DNA from: an uncultured Sulfitobacter sp.
GTDB lineage: Bacteria; Pseudomonadota; Alphaproteobacteria; Rhodobacterales; Rhodobacteraceae
NCBI GenBank assembly: GCA_938003685.1
Contig: CALKXT010000113.1
Location: forward strand, 1 to 35,285
Reading direction: 5' to 3'
Length of the DNA stretch: 35,285 nucleotides
The notes below the pieces were generated by a model. That model searched no databases, was not told where the DNA came from, and was given only the letters and a program-made list of their open reading frames with translations. The position numbers were made by a program, and so were the translations under genes. Below are positions 24,757-32,336 of the stretch, piece by piece. Position 1 is the stretch's first letter. Each line of letters opens with the position of its first letter.

Positions 24757-25623
24757 ATGACCACGCCCAATGTATCTTTTGAAGTATTCCCACCGCGCAC
24801 CGTCGATGCGGCCTTCAAACTCTGGGACGCGGCGCAGGCGTTGGCCCCTCTGTCACCGCGCTTTTTCTCAGTGACCTACGGCGCTGGTGGCACGACTCGT
24901 GATCTAACGCATGATTCAGCCCACGTTTTGCGCCGTACATCCGGCCTGCCTGTCGCGGCACATCTAACCTGCGTTGGGGCCAGCCGCGCAGAAACTTTGG
25001 AAGTGGCTGATAGCTTTGCTGAGGTTGGCGTAACAGACATTGTTGCCCTGCGCGGTGATCCAGAAGATGCCGCCGCCGGATTTATCCCGCACAAGGACGG
25101 GTTTAATGATAGCTGCGAATTGATCGAAGCCCTGGCTGACACCGGAAAATTCAACATCCGTGTGGGTGCCTACCCTGATCCGCATCCCGAAGCATCTGAC
25201 CAGCAAGCCAACATTGAGTGGCTTAAGCGCAAGTTTGATGCGGGCGCAGATGAAGCGTTGACGCAGTTCTTTTTCGAAGCGGATACCTTCCTACGGTTCC
25301 GCGATGCATGCGTAAAGGCAGGCATCGACAAGCCGATCACGCCGGGCATCTTGCCCATCGTGAATTGGAAATCTGCGCGCAAATTTGCAGATCGTTGTGG
25401 CGCGCACATCCCTGATTGGGTGGATCAAGCCTTTGAGGCCGCGGTACGTGATGACCGTCATGATCTGCTTGCCACTGCGATGTGCACAGAGTTGTGCAGT
25501 GATTTAATTGATGAAGGCGTCGAAAACCTGCACTTTTATACACTGAACCGCGCTGATCTGACACGCGATGTGTGTCGTGCTTTGGGTGTGACGCCACAGG
25601 TCACTCTGTCAGACGTTGCGTAA
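24757..25623 (+). CDS. metF: 5,10-methylenetetrahydrofolate reductase MetF
   Basis: A 288 aa FAD enzyme that reduces 5,10-methylene-THF to 5-methyl-THF for methionine synthesis. The barrel begins VSFEVFPPRT with the catalytic Glu, then FFSVTYGAGGTTRD, HLTCVG, DIVALRGDP, FFFEADTFLRF and ITPGILPIVNW, all family landmarks. The C-terminal GVENLHFYTLNRADL is typical. The ATG at 24757 has AAGGA eight bases upstream. It is divergent from the MetR-like gene, which probably activates it. Confidence 0.96.
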   Translation: MTTPNVSFEVFPPRTVDAAFKLWDAAQALAPLSPRFFSVTYGAGGTTRDLTHDSAHVLRRTSGLPVAAHLTCVGASRAETLEVADSFAEVGVTDIVALRGDPEDAAAGFIPHKDGFNDSCELIEALADTGKFNIRVGAYPDPHPEASDQQANIEWLKRKFDAGADEALTQFFFEADTFLRFRDACVKAGIDKPITPGILPIVNWKSARKFADRCGAHIPDWVDQAFEAAVRDDRHDLLATAMCTELCSDLIDEGVENLHFYTLNRADLTRDVCRALGVTPQVTLSDVA

Positions 25624-25670
25624 TTTACGGCGTAACACCTTGCACTTACGGACAAACCTCATAGCATCTT

Positions 25671-25690
25671 CGGCAGCACCCTGCCGGAGA
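25671..25690 (+). terminator. Stem-loop after metF, overlapping the next ribosome site
   Basis: CGGCAG (25671-25676) and CTGCCG (25681-25686) form a six-base stem with a CACC loop, followed by GAGATTTTCTTTTG. It is terminator-like for metF. GGAGA (25686-25690), the ribosome site for the TTG-started gene, begins inside the stem, so translation may depend on this fold. Confidence 0.5.
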
Positions 25691-25697
25691 TTTTCTT

Positions 25698-26180
25698 TTG
25701 CCCCATATCGCACAATCACTTGATGATCTGTTGAGCCAATCCGAGATTTTGAGTCTATCTGGCCTCGAATTCATGCAGAAAATTTTGGACGGTACAAACC
25801 CCGGACCACCAATTGGGCAAACCATGGGCTATGCTTTGCACGCGGTTGAAGACGGTCGTGTGACCTTTCGTGGCGCGCCAGAATTCAATGTAACTAACCC
25901 TGTCGGCACGGTGCATGGCGGTTGGTATGGTACGTTATTGGACAGTGCGATGGCCTGTGCCGTCATGACAAAAGTACCCCGCGGATCGGTGTATACTACG
26001 CTGGAATACAAAATTAACATTTTGCGTGCGATCCCGCTTGGCACTCAGATCGATTGCGTTGGCACCATTGATCACGTTGGTCGTTCAACAGGTGTGTCAC
26101 ACGGTGAAATTCGCGGTGTCGCAGATGGCAGGCTTTATGCCACGGGTTCGACAACCTGCATCGTGATGAAGTTGGTCTAG
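25698..26180 (+). CDS. Hotdog-fold PaaI-type thioesterase
   Basis: A 160 aa hotdog-fold protein. The family core is HGGWYGTLLDSAMACAV, with His/Gly at the acyl-CoA site, then EYKINILRAIPLGT in the second strand pair. These enzymes hydrolyse aromatic or aliphatic acyl-CoA esters, and the substrate here is unknown. The start is a TTG at 25698 with GGAGA seven bases upstream; no ATG precedes the fold. Its last four bases overlap the end of the convergent DUF2235 gene. Confidence 0.88.
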   Translation: MPHIAQSLDDLLSQSEILSLSGLEFMQKILDGTNPGPPIGQTMGYALHAVEDGRVTFRGAPEFNVTNPVGTVHGGWYGTLLDSAMACAVMTKVPRGSVYTTLEYKINILRAIPLGTQIDCVGTIDHVGRSTGVSHGEIRGVADGRLYATGSTTCIVMKLV

Positions 26181-27271
26181 GATTTCGCAGCGCCCAGCGG
26201 CCAACTGAATTTGCTTAACACACGGCTTTTGACAGCATTACGCTCACGTTCCCCGACACTTTCATGCAGTCGCTCTGAGGGGTCTTTGCCAACGATCCGC
26301 TTGCGCCGGGTCATGAATATTTTGCCAAACCCACGCCAATTTCCCGCCGACGGCGCGCTGGCATCCTGCGGAAAGCGCAATTTCCACCCCCCTGGCAACG
26401 GCAGCCCACATTCTTCAGCGCGCGCGAGAATCCAAACCAATGGGATATTCGACAAGGGACGTGCCGCCTCGTATCCGTTGAGTTGCCCACCAACATCACC
26501 GTGACTGCCTGGAAACCAAACTTGTTCAACACGCCCTTCAAAACCCGCATGGGATTCCCAAAGGACGGGCTTATAGGCGACACGAGATTCATTTAACGCC
26601 AGCGCATGAAATCCATTTTTGACGACACCACTGAGGTCATGGTTGTGAAACGCATGAAGATGCTCTGACAGCCGCCAAAACACCGGCGCATTGATACCAA
26701 GTGATTTGACGGTATCCCAGACGCCAATCATCTCAACCTCAGCGGTTTGATGGCAATAGGCTTTGGAAAATGTCGCTGCGGCATCGCCGTCAGGGGCACA
26801 TTCGTAGTGGCGGTAAACGTCGCGAATTTTGCGTTCTGTGGCGTGTTCGGCGCGCAAAAGACCAACTTGGTCAATCACTCCGGCAAGGCTGCGCACCGCG
26901 TAGGCACCGCGCGAATACCCAAGCAAATAAATCTGATCCCCGGGATGATATCGTGACGCAAGGTAGCCATATGCGCGTCTGATTTGGCGGTTAATTCCCT
27001 TGCCCATCACCACGTCTCGCGTACTGCGCCAATCGATCCATTGCAGGCCAGGCTCGTAATAAATCGACAATTTACTACCCATTTCGCAGGCTAATTTATA
27101 CGCTAAACCAGCATTGGTTTCAAAGCCCGGCTCAAGCGACGACATCGTGCCATCCAATATGATCACATGAGTAACCGCCCCACGGCGCGGTCCAAAATCT
27201 GTAGGAGGTCTGCGCCAAAGGCTCCCAAACAGGCGGCGCAACAACGGGCTGGTACTGGTTTTTTCGCTCAC
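26177..27271 (-). CDS. DUF2235-type alpha/beta hydrolase
   Basis: A 364 aa protein with the DUF2235 hydrolase fold. The beginning THVIILDGTMSS carries the first conserved Asp. The nucleophile elbow is GYSRGAYAVRSLAG (G-x-S-x-G with Ser). Later landmarks are EVEMIGVWDTVKSLG (Asp) and QVWFPGSHGDVGG (His), giving a likely Ser-Asp-His triad. Some T6SS phospholipase effectors share the domain, but no T6SS gene is near and this looks like the cytosolic housekeeping type seen across Rhodobacterales. It overlaps the upstream small gene by four bases (ATGA), so the pair is coupled. Confidence 0.88.
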   Translation of the reverse strand: MSEKTSTSPLLRRLFGSLWRRPPTDFGPRRGAVTHVIILDGTMSSLEPGFETNAGLAYKLACEMGSKLSIYYEPGLQWIDWRSTRDVVMGKGINRQIRRAYGYLASRYHPGDQIYLLGYSRGAYAVRSLAGVIDQVGLLRAEHATERKIRDVYRHYECAPDGDAAATFSKAYCHQTAEVEMIGVWDTVKSLGINAPVFWRLSEHLHAFHNHDLSGVVKNGFHALALNESRVAYKPVLWESHAGFEGRVEQVWFPGSHGDVGGQLNGYEAARPLSNIPLVWILARAEECGLPLPGGWKLRFPQDASAPSAGNWRGFGKIFMTRRKRIVGKDPSERLHESVGERERNAVKSRVLSKFSWPLGAAKS

Positions 27272-27486
27272 ATCTGTGCCTTTACCATTTCCCTGATCTT
27301 TGCTGCTTTTTCAAAGTGGTTCAATTTATGGGTCTTGATCCACCATGTTGCGGCTTCCATCAATGCATCAGGATCATCGTTACGATTGGCAAAGAAGGCA
27401 TAGAATGACAGACCAACGCCATCACCCTTTTGGGCGATCTTTGCATCGCAGACTGCAATCACTTTGTCACGCAATACTGCCCTCAT
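27268..27486 (-). CDS. Small conserved protein, DUF6500-like
   Basis: A 72 aa protein with mixed charge: MRAVLRDKVIAVCDAKIAQK, then a FYAFFANRNDDP core and a helical end (WWIKTHKLNHFEKAAKIREM). It resembles the DUF6500 family as I remember it, of unknown function. The start is set at 27486, with GGGA upstream; a reading from 27507 adds seven residues. It is coupled by an ATGA overlap to the DUF2235 gene. Confidence 0.7.
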   Translation of the reverse strand: MRAVLRDKVIAVCDAKIAQKGDGVGLSFYAFFANRNDDPDALMEAATWWIKTHKLNHFEKAAKIREMVKAQM

Positions 27487-27549
27487 CCAAATCCCATTTC
27501 TAAGCAAAACTGGTCGCTTTGCCCTATATCTCCAAGGGAAATGGCTGTC

Positions 27550-29847
27550 TTAGTCTGCTGCGTGTGTGTCACAGTTTAACAATTCCCATACTCTGTGCGG
27601 TGTGAAAGGCATATCCGCCTGTCGCACCCCATGTTCCCACAGCGCGTCTTGCACCGCATTTGAAACAGCGGCCATGGACCCCACTGTACCCGCCTCGCCG
27701 CACCCTTTGATGCCCATAATATTGGCAGTGGACGGGACAGGTTCAGATATAAACTTAATATTAGGCAAATCTGCGGCACGCGGCATGGAATAGTCCATGA
27801 ACGATGCCGTGAGCAATTGACCGTCGTCGTCATAGACAACACGTTCTTGCACGGCTTGCCCCACCCCTTGAGCAATCCCGCCATGCACTTGGCCCTCGGC
27901 CAGCATCGGATTGATAAGATTGCCAAAATCATCAACGACCGTATAACGGTCTGTAACCACCACGCCTGTCTCTGGATCGACAACCACCTCTGAAACATGC
28001 ACGCCATTGGGAAAACTGCGCGCCTCAAGCTTCACGCGTTCTTGATAGGTCATCAGGTCGTCACGGCCCTTTGCGCGCGCCATTTCTGCGACCTCTAGCA
28101 TCGTTGGGGTCAGGTTAGATCCCTCAGCCCGGAACCGTTCATCATCAAAGGCAATTGCGTTTGCTGGAACGCCCATTTCATCTGCCAGAAACGCAGTGAA
28201 CTTTTCAGTTATTCTTGCCACTGCCGCCAGCGTCGCACTGTTCTGTGTGGTCACGGAACGCGACCCGCCTGTACCCCCACCCTGTTTGATCAGATCACTG
28301 TCGCCCTGAACGACGTTGATTATATGTGCTGGGATACCCGTCTGATCGCTCAGGAAATGGGCATAAACCGTTTCATGGCCCTGTCCGTTACTTTGGGTGC
28401 CGACATAAATCGTCACGCTGCCATCCTTTTCAAAGACCACCTTGGCCCCTTCGGCAGGATCGCCCAAAATGCTTTCGATATAGTAACACACGCCCAGCCC
28501 GCGCAGCAGGCCGCGTTTGGCATCGCTGGCTTTACGCGCAGCAAATCCGGCGCGGTCTGCTTCCTGTTCAATGCGGGTCAACAAGCGATCAAATTCACCC
28601 ACGTCATATGTTTCACCTGTCGCGGCCATGTAGGGCATCTGATCAGATTTGATGAAATTGATCCGGCGCAACTCCCATGGGTCCACACCAAGCTCACGTG
28701 CGGCGCGATCAATCAATCGCTCAAGCACATAAATCGCTTCGGGGCGTCCCGCACCGCGATAGGCATCGACCTGCGCAGTGTTGGTGTAATACCCCTCAAC
28801 CTGCAACCACGTGGTCTGCACGTCATAGACACCCGCCAAAACCCGACTGAACAGTGAGGTTTGGATGACCTGCGCAAACTGCGAATTATACGCCCCCAGA
28901 TTGCATTTCGTCTGTACGCGGTAGGCGATGATCTTGTGATTTTCATCAAAGGCGAATTCGGCAAAGGACGTCAAATCGCGCCCAGCACTATCGCTCAACA
29001 TGGCTTCGGTCCGCTCTGACATCCAGCGCACGGGACGGCCCAGCACCCGCGCAGCGGCCGCAATACACAGATACTCAGGATGGCCCATGCCCTTCATGCC
29101 AAACCCGCCGCCTGTGTCAGGGTTTGTGACACGCACGTTTTTAGGGTCGAGGCCAAAAGCCTTAACCAGATTGTCCTTGGGCACCCAAACGCCTTGGCCG
29201 TTGTTGGCAAGGTGCAACCGCGTGCCATCCCATTCGGCATAACAGCCACGCGGCTCCATCGAGTTCACGATGATACGGTTGTCGCCAACCTCAAGCGAAA
29301 CCGTTTTCGCGGCATTGTCAAAGGCGGCCTGCGTCGCGGCCTCATCCCCCATGCCCCAATCAAAGGCGCAGTTGTCTGGCGCTTGCGCGTGCAGCGCCTC
29401 GCCACCTTTGGAAATATCCACCTTGGCAGGCAGGTCATCGACATCAAACATAATCAACTCGGCGGCATCGCGCGCCTGATCATAGGTATCGGCAATGATC
29501 AGAGCGACGGATTCACCAACAAAGCGCACTTTGTCTTTTGCCAGTACAGGACGCAGCGGTGCGGCCGCTTTGGTCCCGTCACGGTTGGTTAAAATTGATG
29601 CAGACATCCCCACTTTCATACCTGATGCTTCAAGGTCCGCGCAGGTAAGGACGGCATGGACCCCCTGAGCGTCGCGCGCATCAGCGACATCCAATTCGGT
29701 GATCACACCATGGGCGACAGATGAGCGGAAGAAATACGCATGTAACGCGCCATCCGGGGAAATATCATCGACATACCGGCCATGTCCGGTCAAAAACCGT
29801 ACATCTTCGACCCGTTTGATCGACTGACTTTTGCCAAATTTTTCCAT
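27550..29847 (-). CDS. Xanthine dehydrogenase-family molybdenum subunit (form II CoxL-like)
   Basis: A 765 aa molybdopterin-binding large subunit. The N-terminal hammerhead domain (residues about 15-140, RFLTGHGRYVDDI) is followed by the Mo-pterin domains with GGGFGMKG, AYRGAGR (residues 362-368) and the active-site Glu in KGCGEAGTVGS near the C-terminus. AYRGAGR is the form II signature; form I CO dehydrogenases have AYxCSFR. CO oxidation should therefore not be assumed, and many form II enzymes act on other aldehydes or heterocycles. No medium FAD or small [2Fe-2S] subunit gene is adjacent on either side. AGGAC precedes the ATG. Confidence 0.92.
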   Translation of the reverse strand: MEKFGKSQSIKRVEDVRFLTGHGRYVDDISPDGALHAYFFRSSVAHGVITELDVADARDAQGVHAVLTCADLEASGMKVGMSASILTNRDGTKAAAPLRPVLAKDKVRFVGESVALIIADTYDQARDAAELIMFDVDDLPAKVDISKGGEALHAQAPDNCAFDWGMGDEAATQAAFDNAAKTVSLEVGDNRIIVNSMEPRGCYAEWDGTRLHLANNGQGVWVPKDNLVKAFGLDPKNVRVTNPDTGGGFGMKGMGHPEYLCIAAAARVLGRPVRWMSERTEAMLSDSAGRDLTSFAEFAFDENHKIIAYRVQTKCNLGAYNSQFAQVIQTSLFSRVLAGVYDVQTTWLQVEGYYTNTAQVDAYRGAGRPEAIYVLERLIDRAARELGVDPWELRRINFIKSDQMPYMAATGETYDVGEFDRLLTRIEQEADRAGFAARKASDAKRGLLRGLGVCYYIESILGDPAEGAKVVFEKDGSVTIYVGTQSNGQGHETVYAHFLSDQTGIPAHIINVVQGDSDLIKQGGGTGGSRSVTTQNSATLAAVARITEKFTAFLADEMGVPANAIAFDDERFRAEGSNLTPTMLEVAEMARAKGRDDLMTYQERVKLEARSFPNGVHVSEVVVDPETGVVVTDRYTVVDDFGNLINPMLAEGQVHGGIAQGVGQAVQERVVYDDDGQLLTASFMDYSMPRAADLPNIKFISEPVPSTANIMGIKGCGEAGTVGSMAAVSNAVQDALWEHGVRQADMPFTPHRVWELLNCDTHAAD

Positions 29848-29938
29848 GATGTCCTGCCCTTGCCTGCCATAGCTGCACTCAAGCAGACTGTAGCGGGCAA
29901 AAGCGGACTGTCCAGTGCCGGGGCTTGAGGTCTAGGGC

Positions 29939-31072
29939 CTAGTCCAAGTCCGAGACCATCTCTACCTTTTGCACGCCATAGCCATTGAAGGCAGTGCTCA
30001 TCGAAATCGAATATGCGCCCATGCCGCCAAAAAGCACATAATCGCCTGTGCAAGTATCTACTGGCAACGGCAGACCATCTGGCAAACGATCCAATGAATC
30101 GCATGTTGGGCCAAAAACAATGCGAGATGTGCTTTTGGCGGTGCGAGGGCCATTGGGGCCAAATACGCTTACCAATGCGCACAGCCCCATGTCGCGCAAA
30201 TCCGGCAATCCGCCATATATTCCGTCATTTAAGAAAACCACATCACCACCCGCACGCATGCCCTTGATCCGCGTCGCCAACACGCAAGACTCTGCCACCA
30301 TTGCGCGGCCCGGCTCACACAGAAGATCCGGCGCATCCGCACCAAATGCGGATGTCAGTGCCTTCTTAACACATGCAAACACCGCGCGATGATCTGGCGT
30401 ACCAAAACCACGGTCTGCGGCGAACCCGCCGCCAATGTTAATCCGCGCCAGCGTCACCCCGGCCATCGCTGCGATGCGCGCTGCCTCAATCACATAGCTG
30501 CCCCATGCGGTCGGGTCGTTGCACTGCGTACCGGGATGGAAACACACAGAAGGTATAAACCCCATCGCCGCAACCTTGCGCAATATCTTGGCCGCCTCGT
30601 CCGGAGTCGCACCGAATTTTGACCCAAAATCATACGCTGCCCCCTTAATGGGCAAGGCAAAGCGTACAGCAACTTCTGCGTTCCGTGACACGCGGTCCAA
30701 TTTGGCAAGTTCGCTCAGATCGTCTACCGACCAGCTCGCTACCCCAGCGGCGATACCCGCAGCAACCTCAGCCTCTGAGCGCACAGGATTGTTGTAATGC
30801 AAGACCGCCTGTGGACAGGCGGCACGCGCTGCTGCCATCTCTGCCGGGGACGCCACATCAAACGTGGTAATCCCAGCCGCCACCAAATTAGAAAGCACCT
30901 CAGCGCAGTCATTTGCCTTGACTGCATAGGTCACCAAACCCTCAAACTCCGCCTGAAATCGGCGCGCTGTCGCTTGCAGAACCGACGGTGCAAAAAACAA
31001 GATCGGCGCATCAGGAGCGTGCTGTGACAGGTAGGCGGTTGGGGTTGTGGTCAAAGGAAGAGAATGCTGCAT
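29939..31072 (-). CDS. Ornithine/lysine decarboxylase (alanine-racemase fold, type III PLP)
   Basis: A 377 aa PLP enzyme of the eukaryotic-type ornithine/diaminopimelate decarboxylase fold. The PLP Lys is Lys52 in YAVKAND. INIGGGF binds phosphate. The Cys-Asp of FGPTCDSLDRL, near residue 325, is the active-site Cys and substrate-specific loop typical of ODC/LDC. YVLFGGMGAYSISMSTAFNG is the C-terminal family signature. The product would be putrescine or cadaverine, and sequence alone does not decide. It is divergent from an Lrp-type gene that may regulate it. GAGG lies five bases before the ATG. Confidence 0.9.
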   Translation of the reverse strand: MQHSLPLTTTPTAYLSQHAPDAPILFFAPSVLQATARRFQAEFEGLVTYAVKANDCAEVLSNLVAAGITTFDVASPAEMAAARAACPQAVLHYNNPVRSEAEVAAGIAAGVASWSVDDLSELAKLDRVSRNAEVAVRFALPIKGAAYDFGSKFGATPDEAAKILRKVAAMGFIPSVCFHPGTQCNDPTAWGSYVIEAARIAAMAGVTLARINIGGGFAADRGFGTPDHRAVFACVKKALTSAFGADAPDLLCEPGRAMVAESCVLATRIKGMRAGGDVVFLNDGIYGGLPDLRDMGLCALVSVFGPNGPRTAKSTSRIVFGPTCDSLDRLPDGLPLPVDTCTGDYVLFGGMGAYSISMSTAFNGYGVQKVEMVSDLD

Positions 31073-31180
31073 CGGAACCTCACTACTGGCGTTTCCACCA
31101 ATAAATCCAATTTAGATGTCGATATCACGCGTCAGATCGACTAATATGACAGTATCTTACATCATTATGACGATTCCGAT

Positions 31181-31615
31181 ATGCAATTAGACGAAACCGA
31201 TCAAGCGTTAATCGCATCCCTGCAAACAAATGCCCGCCAGCCAATTGCAGATCTCGCGCGGATGCTTGGCCTTGCGCGCACAACCGTTCAGGCCCGTTTG
31301 GACCGCTTGGAACGTCAGGGCATTATCGCTGGGTACACTGTCCGGCTGGGGCAATCTGCGCAATCCATGCTAAGGGCCACGGCATTGGTCAGCATTGAAC
31401 CCCGCAGCGGCCCTGCCGTTCTGGCCCGTTTGCGGTCTTTGCCTCGCGTTGAGATCGTACACACCACCTCTGGCCGCTTTGATCTGCTGGTGCAGATTGC
31501 CGCGGACACCACCCAAGAGCTAGATGAAACGCTGGACAAAATCGGTGAAGCACGTGGCGTCAAAAGTTCAGAAAGTTTGATCCACCTCAGTACCAAGCTG
31601 GACCGCAGTGGGTAA
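31181..31615 (+). CDS. Lrp/AsnC-family regulator beside the decarboxylase
   Basis: A 144 aa Lrp-type regulator. The helix-turn-helix is QPIADLARMLGLARTTVQARLDRLE (residues about 20-44), and the RAM domain follows with GRFDLLVQIAAD and a short C-terminal strand. Lrp proteins sense amino acids. It is divergent from the ornithine/lysine decarboxylase across a 108-base AT-rich gap, so a diamine or basic-amino-acid response is plausible but inferred. The HD-domain gene follows 49 bases later on the same strand. Confidence 0.88.
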   Translation: MQLDETDQALIASLQTNARQPIADLARMLGLARTTVQARLDRLERQGIIAGYTVRLGQSAQSMLRATALVSIEPRSGPAVLARLRSLPRVEIVHTTSGRFDLLVQIAADTTQELDETLDKIGEARGVKSSESLIHLSTKLDRSG

Positions 31616-31664
31616 ATTGTGCAACCCATTAGAAACAACAGTTACCACATCGGGAGCGGACCAC

Positions 31665-32261
31665 ATGGATCAAGTCAAATTCACCCAAATGAAAGACGGC
31701 ACCCGCGCGGAATATGAATTCCTGACCGAACATGAGGTTGAGTACACCAAAGGCACCGCAGACCGCTTGTTGGATGCGCTGGTGTCACTGGACGAAAGCC
31801 TGTCTGGCTATCAAGTCACCCGCCTTGGCCATTCCCTGCAATCCGCCACGCGCGCGCACCGCGACGGCGCAGACATCGATTGGGTCGTCTCAACCCTTCT
31901 GCATGACATCGGCGACATCTATGCGCCCTACAACCACGATGAATACGCCGCCTCTATCATCCGCCCCTTTGTGCGCGAACAATGTGCATGGTGCGTGCAA
32001 ACCCATGCGGACTTCCAAATGATCTATTATGGCCACCATCTTGGCGCGGACCCGAACAAACGCGACCGCCATAAGGGCAACGCCTATTTCGACGATTGTG
32101 TGGCTTTTTGCGAACGCTGGGACCAAAGCAGTTTTGACCCCGAATACGACACGCTGTCACTCGACTTTTTCCGGCCCTTGGTACGCGAAGTTTTTGCCCG
32201 CACCCCCTATGATCCAGCTGTGATCCGCCCCGGCGCGCGCGAACCGATGCAAAACGCCTAA
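31665..32261 (+). CDS. PhnZ/TmpB-like HD-domain protein
   Basis: A 198 aa HD-domain protein. His56 (GHSLQSATRAHRDGAD), His80-Asp81 (TLLHDIGD), His91 (YNHDEYAA) and His114 (QTHADFQ) fit the ligand set of the mixed-valence diiron oxygenases related to PhnZ and TmpB, rather than an ordinary HD phosphohydrolase. PhnZ and TmpB oxidise small organophosphonates, but this protein's substrate is unknown. GGGAG lies eight bases before the ATG. It lies between an Lrp regulator and valS, and no phosphonate gene is nearby. The oxygenase call is from motif spacing only. Confidence 0.75.
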   Translation: MDQVKFTQMKDGTRAEYEFLTEHEVEYTKGTADRLLDALVSLDESLSGYQVTRLGHSLQSATRAHRDGADIDWVVSTLLHDIGDIYAPYNHDEYAASIIRPFVREQCAWCVQTHADFQMIYYGHHLGADPNKRDRHKGNAYFDDCVAFCERWDQSSFDPEYDTLSLDFFRPLVREVFARTPYDPAVIRPGAREPMQNA

Positions 32262-32336
32262 AGCGACGGACGCCACCCTTTCCCTCGCGCGCCATGTCCG
32301 TTAGATCAGCATTCAAACGGATACGGGATGATGACC

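Noticed and set aside
27550-29847. True aerobic CO dehydrogenase (coxL)
   Set aside because: The active-site loop reads AYRGAGR (form II), not the AYxCSFR of form I CO dehydrogenases.
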